A program made the position numbers and the translations under genes. This document shows positions 35,488 to 47,206 of a stretch of 64,000 nt of DNA, in pieces; position 1 is the first letter of the stretch, and each line of letters opens with the position of its first letter. Origin of the DNA: Phalacrocorax aristotelis (Eukaryota > Chordata > Aves > Suliformes > Phalacrocoracidae); contig NC_134276.1 of assembly GCF_949628215.1 (NCBI RefSeq), positions 134,912,125 through 134,976,124 of the forward strand. The letters are read 5' to 3'. The notes beneath the pieces are model-generated. The model searched no databases, was not told the origin of the DNA, and was given only the letters and a program-made list of their open reading frames with translations.

Positions 35488-38400
35488 ATGGCTGCTGTCA
35501 CTGATAGAGGTAAGTACGTGTATATGAAAAACAGGTCTATTTCTCCATATTCAGTGTAGATATTTGCTGTAGTTTTATCTAAGGAACTGGTGAGTACGGA
35601 CAAATGTGTGTGTTGGCACGTGAAGATACACAGAAGACACCTGTGGATTTGTGTGTGTTCTCTCTTTGAATGAACTACTGTATCTTGAGTCTTAGGTCCA
35701 GCTTCAAAATACTAATATAATTTTGTTAACCCTGAATTCAATGTTGAAATGTAATTTCACTGTGTATATTTCATAATTTGTCATCTTAAAGAGCCCAGAG
35801 CTATGGAAAAGTGCCTTTAGTATCTTAATTCTAAGTAAATGAATTCTTTTATTCTATAAAATGAGGGTTCTTAGATCCTTAAGTTTGCTATGGATGGACT
35901 TTCACAAAAGAAGTAACTAGGCTTGATCACCTGCAATTGTTTTCATCTAGACACTCAGCTGGAAAGGGATGAATGAGTCATAGGGTCAAACTTCTTTGCT
36001 ACCACAAGATGTAAAACATATATAATCAGGCAGGACTGTGGTGCCACCCCATAGGTGTTTGTTAGTCAGAAATCACCTCCGTTCTGCACTCATATGTTTC
36101 CCTTGGCACTGATAATTTTTTTTCAGCTTTTGAAACAGTTTCATACTAAGAAAAGAAAGAACCGTTGGCCGTGGAAATGTTTTTGTCTAGATTGATATTG
36201 TAAGTACAAACAGGAAAATAGCTCAAGTTTTGCCCAGTAGAATTGGTTTGGAAGATACAAAGGGAGAAGATATTTGATTCTGCTCTTTGATTAGTCAGGG
36301 AAAAGCAGCTTCAGTACTGCTGAAATCAGTGAAGTTAAACTTAAGTGAGATCACAGTCAACCCTAATGTGTTAAAGTGAGCAAGGGTTCATGTACAGCAT
36401 AGTTTAAACAACATTCAATTTTAGCTCACAGGTAGAAATCCACCACTTCTGCATCCCAGAGTGGCTATCCTTTTGTGCAGAGATTACTTACTGAGCTCTT
36501 TTACATAAAAGAGATTTGTCAGGGAGTGTATAGACTGAAAGGGGCCAGGACAGGAGGTGTAGAGGAAGTTTTGTTTTCTGACTTACTATCCCCAATGATT
36601 CACAAATCTTTTCTATATAGATCCCGCACCCAGAGAGAACAACCAAAGGTAAGACATATAATTCTATCACTATGCGCTGCCTGGGTTCCATGCCAGTTTT
36701 CAGAGACAGGCAAAGCTAAGAAGTCTTGTGCCTTGTTTTCCTCTTACCATCCCTTTCCCTGATCTTCCTTTCCAGTTGTCTCACTGCTTTGAGCAGTGCT
36801 GATATCAGAGTGATGATGGGCGCTCTTATCCTCCCAACACTTCTCAAGGAGGTGCTGCAAGAGTTTCACCAGGGCCACTCTAGGGGAATAATTCTGGAGC
36901 TTTCATCAAATTCCTGATTTAGATTGTTGGACTGCAACATTCTTCAAGCTGCTCATTTGTGATGGGAAAGGCTAAGAATGGGAGGCTTGGCTGATGTTGA
37001 GAGCAGGCAATGCACAATGGGACAAAACATCATTGAAGTGTTGGTACTATAGTACTGCTGGTACTTTTGTTGCAGGTGGAAGATACAGCCAAGTGACTTT
37101 AAAAGAAATTATTCACCTTGCCAACATCCAAAGGTGGTGTACCTGCTGTATGAAATCAGGTGGAGAAGAGGTGCCATCTGGCGGAGCTGGTGCTCAAACA
37201 ATTCTACCCAACATGCTGAAGTCAACTTCTTGGAAAATTGTTTCAGGGCCATGCCATCAGTTTCTTGTTCCATCACTTGGGTCCTATCTACTAGCCCCTG
37301 TGGGAAATGCTCCAGAAGAATTCTGGAGTTCCTGAGGGTACATCCCAATGTGACCTTGGAAATATATGCAGCCAGGCTGTTCAAGCACCTGGATACACGT
37401 AACCGGCAAGGTCTCAGGAACCTGGCAATGGAGGGAGTCGTCATACGTATCATGAATCTTGCAGGTAACCCAAATACTCTTTGGCTTTGTCTAGGTGTGG
37501 ATTGAAAGTTCTGGGCTTATGTGCACTCTCAGCAGTTGTGCTTTGTAAGAGTGGTGATGGCTGGCACTGGGGAGGACTAGTGACTGCAAAAGTTCCACTC
37601 GCTTCTACCTTATTTCCTCCCCAATCCCATACAGCAAAAGGACCAGCATGGTAATTTCCTCCTGCCAAATCTGAACAAGGAGAGTTATGTCTTTCTTTAG
37701 TCATCCATGCCTCCTTTATATACAGTGAAAAATCCTGAGGGTAAAATTCAACTGTCCCTCCTAGCATATATATGCAGATCAGCTTGCCAGCTGCAGCAAG
37801 TAATTGGTTTCCCTTGATAGCTGGAGAAGACGACATATCTAAAGGAGAGTTTCAGATGGTACATCACAGAGGACAATTGTGTCTAGAATGTGTGTGTTTT
37901 TGTATGTTTATCTTGCTTGCCTGTTGATGGTTGGCTGTAAAAATAGTCCAGACAAGTAGTTCACAGAGAGGAATGTATGTTTGAAGAGGTGAATCTCACA
38001 TACCTGTTTGGATACTTACTACTGGAGTGTACAGCTACAAAACTTACCAGGTCCAATCTAAACTTAAAGGACATTGCTTATCTTGGGGAACCTGTCTCTA
38101 GGGTTACACCACCGGAGCACTGACAGAAGCTCTGGCCATCCTATCAACGCTAAGATCAATATGAAACTTAAATGTTAGGGTGTTCACACTAGGTTTCCCC
38201 TGATCATCAGGATAAGTCAGACAGATTCATGACTGAAGCAACAAGTTTATTGTCTTACCCAAAGCTGCTGTGATCAAGCACAAGGCTGCTAAAAGGTATG
38301 CCTGACTGCATGTGCCACTTCCCTTTACAGTCCCTCCTAAGGAAGCAGCCTGCCACTCACTGATTCCTTCTCCCTTGGCCAACATGCTCTGGCTTTATGC

Positions 38401-38868
38401 CCTGATGTGCTATCTGTGATAGGGGTTGCCCAAGCCACCGTAGTGATCTCTCTCTCTCTGGCAATTCCCCTTTTTAGACATATTGCTATTTGTAGAGTTT
38501 TGGTTCCCCTTTCCACTAACTTATTTGTGTATTTGCAAGTCATTGTTGGTCCCTTGCATGAATACCTTCAGATGAATATCTTTCTCCTGCCTTTTACCAT
38601 TGTCGTACTGAGAAAGACATGACTCACTGACACATTTATGAAGAAAGAACTGGACATGCCTTTCATCAAGAGTGACTGGATATCTCTCTTCTCAGATTAC
38701 AGTTACTGGTGGAAAAGATTTGTTACATACCAACATGGAGAAGATGATTATTTTCCCTGGAGCTTCACTTCATACATCTTTCTGAATTCGATAGAGCTCT
38801 GTCATATCCTTTTGGTTAGTAGACACTTGAAGAAAATGCTGAGAGAGAAAAGTAATGCAGAATCCTAG
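35488..38868 (+). CDS. APOBEC1: APOBEC1 cytidine deaminase A1b
   Basis: Probable APOBEC1 orthologue, a cytidine deaminase acting on RNA or DNA. The main exon is 37076-37464 (389 nt, phase 2 in, phase 1 out). It begins [12 protein letters not shown], has YLLYEIRW, H63-A-E65 and P91-C92-G-K-C95, and YAARLFKH...RNRQGLRNL, very like mammalian APOBEC1. The next exon, 38696-38814 (119 nt), gives (D)YSYWWKRF and then [14 protein letters not shown], the APOBEC1 hydrophobic region. Two small 5' exons fit by phase: 35488-35509 (MAAVTDR, donor AG|GTAAGT) and 36621-36648 (28 nt, donor AAAG|GTAAGA). These mirror the human APOBEC1 layout of a short start exon and a short phase-1-to-2 exon. Oddities: the zinc motif is S-T-S-P-C instead of S-W-S-P-C, and the usual Y-C-W is Y-W-W. 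No stop or frameshift is seen. The final exon was not found; reading through the donor GTTAGT adds 17 residues to the stop at 38868 (203 aa). It could be active, altered, or recently relaxed. Confidence 0.85.
38172..38470 (-). mobile_element. Possible solo LTR or LTR fragment in A1b intron 3 (fossil)
   Basis: On the minus strand a purine-rich AAAAAGGGGAAT is followed by TGCCAGAGAGAGAG. Then come an AATAAACTTGTTGCTTCAGT polyadenylation-like region (about 38240) and an end ...GAACACCCTAACA at 38172. TG...CA ends, a purine tract and an R-like segment suggest an LTR, but no named family is recognised and no target duplication was found. It lies between the main exon and the following exon of A1b. 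Confidence 0.35.
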
Positions 38869-40439
38869 GATGGGGAGGTTTGGAGGATCCCAGCAATGGT
38901 GTTAGCAGAAATGATAGTAGGAAAAATAAGCATGGGCTTGATGCTGCATAAACAGAGGGCCAAGCAGGCGAGAGATTGCCAAAGACTATGCTGCTACATT
39001 GTTCCTTTGTGGCCAGGAGTAGAGGATAGATTAATCAATATTCATTTTTTTTACTAGGGAAAGGGTAAATTATTTCAACCCTTTACACAGATCAGCTACA
39101 AGTTCATTAGCTTGCAGCTTACCAGAGCTATGTGATCCCAAAAGCTCATTCAGCTGTGTAAACATGATTCAAGTACACTCTTTCTACCTCTTTTGGCCAC
39201 TGATTTTAATTAAGTTCTGAGAAAGTTTAAAAGCCCAGATGGTGGATTCACTTTCAGGATAAGAGCTTATATGTAAGAGTATCATATAACTGAGATCTGC
39301 ATTCCCTATTTCTTGCAATCCATATAACTGCCGAAGTTAATTGTATGGCCTGATATCCTATTATAAAAGAAAGAGAAGGTGGTCCACTGAACCAGGAGAG
39401 AAGACCAGGAGTGGAGTTAACTTCCTAACTCAGCCACCCTTTATGGGGCAAGCCGGTTCTTGCTTGAAGGGGTCTCTATATGTAGAATGGGGGCTAGCAG
39501 AATGGATGGCAGGAGACAGAGGAAGGGATGCACTGAACTACATAGCTCAGACAGGAGCTTAAAGTCTAGAAGGAGAAAAACTAACCTGTTTGTAGAATGC
39601 TATAAATACCTTGTTTTATTTCTGACTGAGGAAAAGGTACACATTAGACTTAATTTCAGTTCTACCCACCCCAAACTTTACATAGATCTTTTAATACCTC
39701 AAGACCTAACCTTTTAGTTGTCTGAATAAGACATTGAGGGGACAGGTTACACAGTCAGAGGCATTATCCAGTCAGTTAGTTGGTCTAACAAAGTGGTTAA
39801 TGCAATGTAACTGTTTAGGAGATATTTTTCCCTTGACTTTCAGCCTTCCTGAGTCTTCTAATGTCTGAGATGATTAAATAATTTAGTGGCTTATGCACAA
39901 TCAAATGCATTATGAGATGCTTACGAGGCAGCTCAACAGGTCTGTCTGCTGAATGCTGTGAGTACCAACAAACTACAGCCTACTCAGCACAGTTCCCTAA
40001 GCAGCAGTACAATGCAAGTATGTCCTTCAGGTCTTGGTCTTAAACAGTCAGCTAAAAAATGGCTTGTCCCTCCCTGTGACCCTGGCAACCTTGTTGATCA
40101 CTGCATAGTCCTGGTGGCTAGGAAGTTTGCACTGAGACACTCATGCTGAAAGTCAGGCAGTTGCTTTGTTGTCTCAGACAAACTCAAGCCACTCCTAAAA
40201 TGAAGGTGAACAGGGCCCATATCAGTATTCTGACTAACCACCAGCCCTTCACAGAAAGAATGGGAAGGTCTATGTGCTCAGTCCTTGTGAACACCCAGAC
40301 CCATTGTACTAACTGTGCATGTTCAGATAAGTCTCATTGACCATTGCCAGCTGACACAATTCTTGGGGCATACCAAGACCCCCTGTGTTCAGAGGTATAA
40401 TGAAGAAAGTTTGTTCCAGGCATATACTTCAGAGAAATA
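38869..40439. other. 3' flank of A1b, no further exon recognised
   Basis: A final APOBEC1 exon was sought here by its expected peptide (L-P-P-C-L-K type, then C-H-Y-Q) and not found. Frames such as 39341-39562 (+) and 40143-40340 (+) match no known domain. The sequence is AT-rich and otherwise featureless. Confidence 0.4.
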
Positions 40440-40930
40440 CAGACCGTTGTGTCAAGTCCTGGCCTCCCTGGCACAAGAAAGACATTGAAAGCCAGAGAGT
40501 GTTTGGTGGAGTACCACTGCAGTGGTCAGGGTGCTGGAGCACTTGCCCCAAAAGGAGAGGCTGAGGGAAGTGGCTTTGACAGACCTAAAGAAAAGAAGGC
40601 TAAGTGGGATCTAAATGCAATTTTCCACTACATAAAGGCAGTGAAGACAGAGCCAGACTCTCCTCAAAGCTGCACAGAGGGAACATGAGGCAAAAAGCGC
40701 AAGCTGCAACAAGGGAAATTCCAACTGGACAGAAGGAAAAAGTCTCCTCTGACAGTGGTGCTGTACTGGAACAGGCACCCAGAGGGGCTGTCAGACCTCC
40801 ACCCTTGAAGACACTGAGAACTTTCCTCTGAGCTGCCTGATATAGCTTTGTAGTTAGCCATGCTGCAAATACATTTTTGGACTAGAGACCCCTAGAGGGC
40901 CTTTCTAACCCCAAAAATTCTTTCCACAGG
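40440..40930 (+). mobile_element. CR1 LINE 3' fragment
   Basis: In order on the plus strand: TTGTGTCAAGTCCTGGCCTC, CAAGAAAGACATTG, AGGAGAGGCTGAGGGAAGTG, AAAAGAAGGCTAAGTGGGAT, a TTCCAACTGGACAGAAGG stretch, GTGCTGTACTGGAACAGGCA and ACCCTTGAAGACACTGAGAA. This is the familiar order of the 3' half kilobase of avian CR1, diverged and without an intact frame. It is in opposite orientation to the CR1 at 26.4-27.8 kb and looks like a different subfamily. Confidence 0.88.
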
Positions 40931-43900
40931 ACCTAGCTTCACTTCCCCTGGATTCAGCTATGCAGTCTGCCACCTTTTAAATGCTTCTGTTTCTGAGTGA
41001 TTTGTCTTTTTAGTAGGGGTTTATATAGCACAGTAAATTCCAAGGTGCTACTCTGTTGCCTGGAAAGCTGTGTCCCGAGGGAGGTTGTCTGACATGCCGA
41101 AGGTGGATCGGAGTGATCTCTTGAATGAGATGGTGTATTTTCAAACTCTGGGTCATGTTGAAGAGACAACTTCTGCTTTTGGCATCTAATTTTTGATGTT
41201 CATATTTTTTTCTTCCTGCTAGGGGCTTCCTCCATTTCTGGCAAACTTTGAACACTAACAAACATCAGCAGCATGATTTCAAGCTCACTTTGTGCATCCT
41301 AACATTATTTACAAGACTGGAAAAGCCAGTCCATGGCAGTCTTCCTCCCTACAGCCTTGAACTATGAGTTTCAATACTGTCACCAAAGAAGACTCTTATC
41401 ACTGGCTGGACATTGCTAAGTATTGGGCACAGCAGAAGGAGCACATGAGAAAACATCGGGAAGTTTGGATGATGCAGCCAGGCAGCCAGGACACAGTGAA
41501 CTCAGTATTCAGAAGGCTTCCTGAGAGTCCAGTGGGGATGGGGACTAGGCCCCAGGATCAGGCCTTTCATGTCTGCTGATTCTACAATCAGATTCTGTGA
41601 GTACCCTCTTGAGAGGCCAGGGAGTAACATTTTTCCTGCTCTGATCTATTCCAAAAAAGTAATCAGAGCACTGCATTCTGATTTTGAGAATTTCTTATGA
41701 AGATCATTTTTATGGCTATGTGTGTATGTTTCAGAAATTACTTCATGCTACTAGTATTTATGTAATATTATTATATTACTGCTTTTATTACAATATAATA
41801 CAATTATATCACTAAGGATTATATTGTTTCATTTTAAGGTTTTATTCTCCCTGTTTTCATGACTGTAGGAACAACAGAAGAAAAGGGAAAATGTCAACTC
41901 TGTGGAAAATTTTCTTTGCTTGTTCAGTTTCTGGGTGCACTCCACGCTCTGGAGTCCCAGCTGTTCAGTGTAAACTAGGGGAACACAGTAAAAAAATACC
42001 TGTTTTTCCAGCTGGAAGCACTGAGTGGAATGGTGAGGTAGGAGATATTGAAAGCTCTGAGCCCTCTCTACAGGCAGAAGTCAAAAAGAAGGGCCTTGCA
42101 GCAGTTTTCAGTTTGGACTGCAAATAATGCAAAACATCTGAATAAATCATGTTGGGACCTCCATGTTTCATGTTTCCCAACCTCTCCAAGCAGGAGATCC
42201 ATTGTGTGATCCTACTAGGGAATGTGCTGCCCCTGGGATCTACAACATTCAGGCTCAAATGACTATTTGAAGAATAAGGCAGGGGCTGGTGGGAACCATG
42301 CCTATCTGTTCTAGCTGATTAATGCTTATAGTATCATTTGGCCATGCCAAAGTCTCCAGATGTTTAGCAGACAAGACAGGAAGAAAAGTTGTAGGCTGAG
42401 GAAGCAGCTCCAGCTCCTGCTAAGAGAGTATCTAAAGCTGAGCACAGATGGCTGGGGAGTGTCTCCTACATTAACCAAATAAAATTACTCCAAGCGATGT
42501 ATAACATGGCTAAAGTTTTCTTCCTCCTGTCCAGGTCCTCAGGCTGGATGTCACATGCCTTCTTTCTGGCCATTCTAGCTCTTTGTTTCCTTAGGGAGAA
42601 ATCAAACCTCTTGATCAACATGTAGTTGAGTACACTGGGGTCCATAACCATTCAGCAACATAACTAGTAAGTTACTGGTCTGCTGCAGAATGTGGCAACT
42701 GGATTTGAGTCTGATTGATGTATATATCTTCAAACATCTTCATTTGTGTCTTTCCTTGAAACTTCATTATGCTACAGAAGTTACCTGTGTCCCATCTGAG
42801 AACCTAAAAAGTACAACAACACAAAGCTTTACAACAATGTGTAGCATCCATGGCCAGCACAAAATGGAAACCCTAAGTGTTAAGGAAATCTTCAAGATCT
42901 GAAGACCCATCCATATCTCTTGCCATAAATACTTAAGCATCATAGAATCTTGCTCACAGCTTAGCATCGCACAGAGAAGGCTTTACCCATAGCAGTGTGG
43001 AAATTACTGATGCGTGCTAGTTCATATGAAATAATCTAAAAATACTGGCAGGTGTCACTATGTTTCTGTACCTTAGAATAAATATGCAGTCAGACTTTGA
43101 CCTTGGAAAGGTTGGAAATCAGTGTACCTAAAACTCCAGCTCTCTGGAGGAAGATGGCAGGTTAGATGGCCCAGGTCTTTGGAATAGGATGCTGACATTG
43201 CCTGGAGATTAAACAAGATGTGAATTTGAATTAGGAGGGGAAGGTGGGTTGATGGGAGAGAATTCATTTGAGAAGACCCAAGAAAAAGAACAGAAGCCTT
43301 CTGTAAATAGCACTAGGTGAAGGGGAGATTAGATGGTTCAGAAGCTAGTGCTGCGCCAACCACATTGTTCTACATGAGAAAGGATGTGTAGTCCAGTAAG
43401 GAATAATATATACCAGCCCAAAGTTGACCATAATCCTGTAACAGCAATATGGTGACCTGCTCCAAATAAATTTATTTTTCCTGCAGTATTATCTGAGGGG
43501 GAGTACAGACCCTGCTGTGAATCTGCCAACTTTGTTCCTGACAGTCCAGGGCCCATCTCAGTGATCTGTTGCCATGAAATAGTTTTTCCTGCAGGCAAGG
43601 TAGAGGACAGTGCCTTTACTGCAGGACAGAGGGGTTATTCCTGGAACGCCAAGAGGTACCCTGTTCTTGATTTGAACTTCAGCTAATATTCATCTCTTTA
43701 GCCCCAGACGAGACAGCCTTGGATGAGAGTGGGGTGGTGGCCAAGGGAGAAAAGCAAGGATATACAACAGAACAACAGAGGACAAAATTATAGATGAAGG
43801 AGGAGGAAGATGAGATCCTGTAGCCCTGCCCCAGTACAAGGAGGCCTGGGTCAGAGGAGTGAACCAGAGATGTGTCCATTTGCTCAAAAACATCCTAGTC

Positions 43901-46900
43901 AAAACCTTGGCAAAATTTTGCAGTGCTGATGGTCCTGTAACATGTAGGACTGTCACTAAGGGAGCAAGAGGACACATGATAAAACAGAAATGATAAACAG
44001 GGAAGCATGAGTGATGATGCCATGCTCCTAGTGGAGCCTGGACCCTGAAGTGAACTGTGTCACTCCCCAGTCATATCTGGGTGGGGATAGTCTCTTTCTA
44101 CAGCTGAGCAGTGGGGCATAAAGAGGCAGAGATCTCTGACACCCACATTCCTGTCATGGGTCACAGTTCTGCTACTGCTAGTGTCAGCTCTGGGCATTAC
44201 AAAGTTGTTGAGCTGCACAGAAGTGCCTGGATTAACTGAAGTGCACGGACTCATTTTTCTGAACTAGCCAGAGTGTATGGTATGGTTCTTCATGAAAGGT
44301 CCAGCCCTTTCTCACTGAAGGCAGGAGGACAAGCTTTCTCTGGTCTATTTGGAAGCTTGACAGTTCAAAGTCAGGCCAGTGAAGCTTTTTTACACCAGTT
44401 TTAGCTGCCAGAATGAACTTGCAATCTACTGTATACCTGCTGTGCTGCTACTGGCATATAAGGGCCTAGAGGTGCATCTACCACACTGCTAGCCTATAGA
44501 GGTAACCACAGAAGACAGCTGGTCTACTCTAATCTTCTGTCCATCTGGGGTGGTAAAAACATTTTTCCAGCCTGTAGAGTAGGCTAGTTCTTAACTTTAT
44601 TAATAACAAGATTATAGGATGGAGACATCAATGTCCTGCCTGCCCTGCAACTTGGGTGCCACCTGCACTCAGCATGTGAGGAAACAGGCCCCTTGTAGGC
44701 AGGAAGATTACCTCTCTCAGTATTAGCCCTGCACCTTCAAAAGTCACATTAGTCCTTCAACAGGTATGCTTAACAATAATAATGACAACAACAGCAGCAA
44801 CGATGGTGTTATAGGTATATCTTATGTGGGTTTGGAAGCCTGAAGGGAAACCTGCCTATCACAAAAATGTATGACAGGTTTAAAAGCCAAAGGCACCCTT
44901 CAAAATACTTGCCATACTTCGGCACCTACCCTTCTGCTCTGACATCTGCTCTTGCAGCAACTTGCTTTCTCCTTCCCCCTCAGAGGCTCTGCTTAGCCCT
45001 GGCATTGTCAGAACAGATGGTCTATTCTGTGCCAAACCCCTCCACATTTCTTCTGCGAAATAATTCTGATTTCCATCGCTGTGAGTATTTAATACGTATG
45101 TGATTAAATAATTAAATTTCTGCTCATAGAAGCACCAAAGAGTCAGCGCCAGGGAGGGAAGAAAAAAACTACTTAAGCTAGAGGACAATGTTGGGTGCAG
45201 ATACATATAGGCTAAAATCCCCCCAAATGGTCAAGTAGCTGGGGACTGGACTCCATGATCCTGAAGCCCCTTTCTGTCCTGATTTCCAAGTACCAGTATG
45301 CGGGAGAGGGAGAGAGAGCATGCAGGGGGGAAGACATGCTTTGAAAATCCCCCTTGTGTTTGTAAAGGCCTGGAGCATATCTTTGCATTGTTAAATAGTA
45401 ATCTGTTTCTTATTATTGCAATGTGATGTCCAAGGACGCTGTGTACTGACCTGGAGTAATGCTGTGTGCAGCTGTGGGAATGATGTCAGTGTCCTGCTCT
45501 TCAATGGGCATGTTTTGGATGTTGAGAGCTGGACTCCAGGAGCTGTTTGCAGGGAGGAACAACATCCCTCCAGCCAGCACCCTTGTAAAGGGTTCCAAAC
45601 ACCCCATGCACCAGGAGATGGCAGCCATGCCCGGTTTTCCATACTGTACCAATAAACCTATCCCCTGTTTATCTTGTTTCCTCCATTATCAAAGACCGAT
45701 CCTGTAGTTCACTCTGCTGCAGTGTTGGAGTTTTCACTGAGCAGGTGGTATCTGTACCCCAGCCCCTGGGATGGTAAAGCACATTGCAGTGATCATAAGA
45801 CTGGATGAGTCCCAAGGGTCCAATTGCCAAAAGGTCATGAAGAGGGGCTGCATGCAGAGACATGCAGGATGACGTTCAGTGAGGATGAAGGAGCTACCCC
45901 AGCCCATGGGCAGGACAGTTTTCAGCAGCCCCCTGGGCCTCGTGATGATGTGCTTGCAGTAAAAGTGTATAAGGCTTGAGTAAGCAAAAAGCACCCAAAT
46001 CATTACATACCCAGTCATGGGGGCAGGCCTGAGGAGAGCTCACGCTTGTGCCAGATTTGCTGGGAATCTGTTGTATCTTGTCATTAATTGTGGCTGTAGT
46101 CCTCAGTGTGCAAGTAACAAGCGAATGGGGAGGTGGGCACACTTATGGAAAGCACAGCTCAGGGCAGCAGCTGTACAGCTATTCAGATGCACCTGTGCCT
46201 TGTTCATCGCTGCAAGCCATGGGATGTTGGACCAAGTGAGACTGGGGTTTTCAGCTAGCACCATGGGCCCTCCATAAGGGATAGGCTGTAAACATAAGTG
46301 GTACTCAAGAGTACATACTCAGTAGTGAAATGTTTCCTATATACACAGTCTACAAAGCAAGTAAAAAGATTTTAGGTTGAAAAAGTAATGCTACTACATA
46401 ACAGCCATCCTCCAGGGATTTATTATTGGCAGAGACACCTAATGCATTTGAGGTTGAATTAATTAATAATGCCAAGTCAAAGAATACCAAGTAACAAATA
46501 ATAAGAATTGGTATTTGGGAACAGAAAAAGTGCAGTTAAAAAGGACCTCTATAGCAGCAGAGCTAAATTCCTATAGCTAAATAACATTCCCATAGCTAAA
46601 CAGTCCACTCTGAATTTAATCTGCTTTAAATTCAGAAGAAGCAACCTAGGATGCATTCTGAATCCAGTGCATGTTTCTATGCATTTACTCATTGCATTTA
46701 TTCTCCTATTATATAATGTCACCAACTGCCATGTTTCAACAAGTATCAAGTTTATGTTTGACAGCATTTAACAAAAGCCAGTGTCTCAACTGCTTTTTAA
46801 GAAAATGCTACTGTTTCTAGTAGCTGTCCAACAATTTCATTCAGAAGGACAAACAGCATTGTACAGGCCAATACCAAAAGTTGGAAGGCAGAGATTCTTT

Positions 46901-47114
46901 TTCCATCTCTGCTTCTCTTGTTTTGTGAAGTATGTTGGGTCAACACTTCTGTGTCCCCATTGGTCAGTTATGAGTCAACAACTTCAAAGTTACAAAGGAA
47001 AAGGATAAAGACAGTTTAATAGGATAGTACCAGGTTGTCTCTCCAGAAATCAGAAAGAATAGGTGAGACGTCAACTTCTGTTTCCCTCACCCATGTGGTA
47101 CCAAAATAATGACA
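40931..47114. other. Intergenic between the convergent A1b and AICDA genes
   Basis: No gene was recognised. A small piece at about 45215-45290 (GACTGGACTCCATGATCCTG, then CCCTTTCTGTCCTGATTT) resembles the terminal part of a CR1. AT-rich islands are at 41750-41830 and 46330-46500, and an ATAATAATGACAACAACAGC simple stretch is near 44776. Frames at 41364-41579, 41891-42127 and 45390-45710 show no known domain. Confidence 0.45.
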
Positions 47115-47139
47115 AAACCAGATGTTCATTTGTAAGACC

Positions 47140-47145
47140 TTTATT
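47140..47145 (-). terminator. AATAAA polyadenylation signal of AICDA
   Basis: TTTATT on the plus strand reads AATAAA in AICDA orientation, about 1.9 kb after the stop codon and 54 nt after the miR-155 site. Cleavage would fall near 47115-47125. Confidence 0.5.
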
Positions 47146-47198
47146 TATATAAATAATATGCACTGTATCAAACAAATATACAACACCATGCTTGCAAA

Positions 47199-47206
47199 TT
47201 AATGCT
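47199..47206 (-). promoter_or_regulatory. miR-155 target site (8-mer) in AICDA 3' UTR
   Basis: The minus strand reads AGCATTAA, the perfect 8-mer complement of the miR-155 seed (UAAUGCU plus A1). Mammalian AICDA is known to be repressed by miR-155 through a conserved 3' UTR site of this sequence. Finding it in the inferred 3' UTR of the bird gene supports both the UTR extent and conserved control. Confidence 0.6.

Noticed and set aside
36475-36762. 95-codon frame overlapping the proposed second exon of A1b
   Set aside because: The frame differs from the one needed to join the main exon; the 28-nt exon model fits phase and splice sites better.
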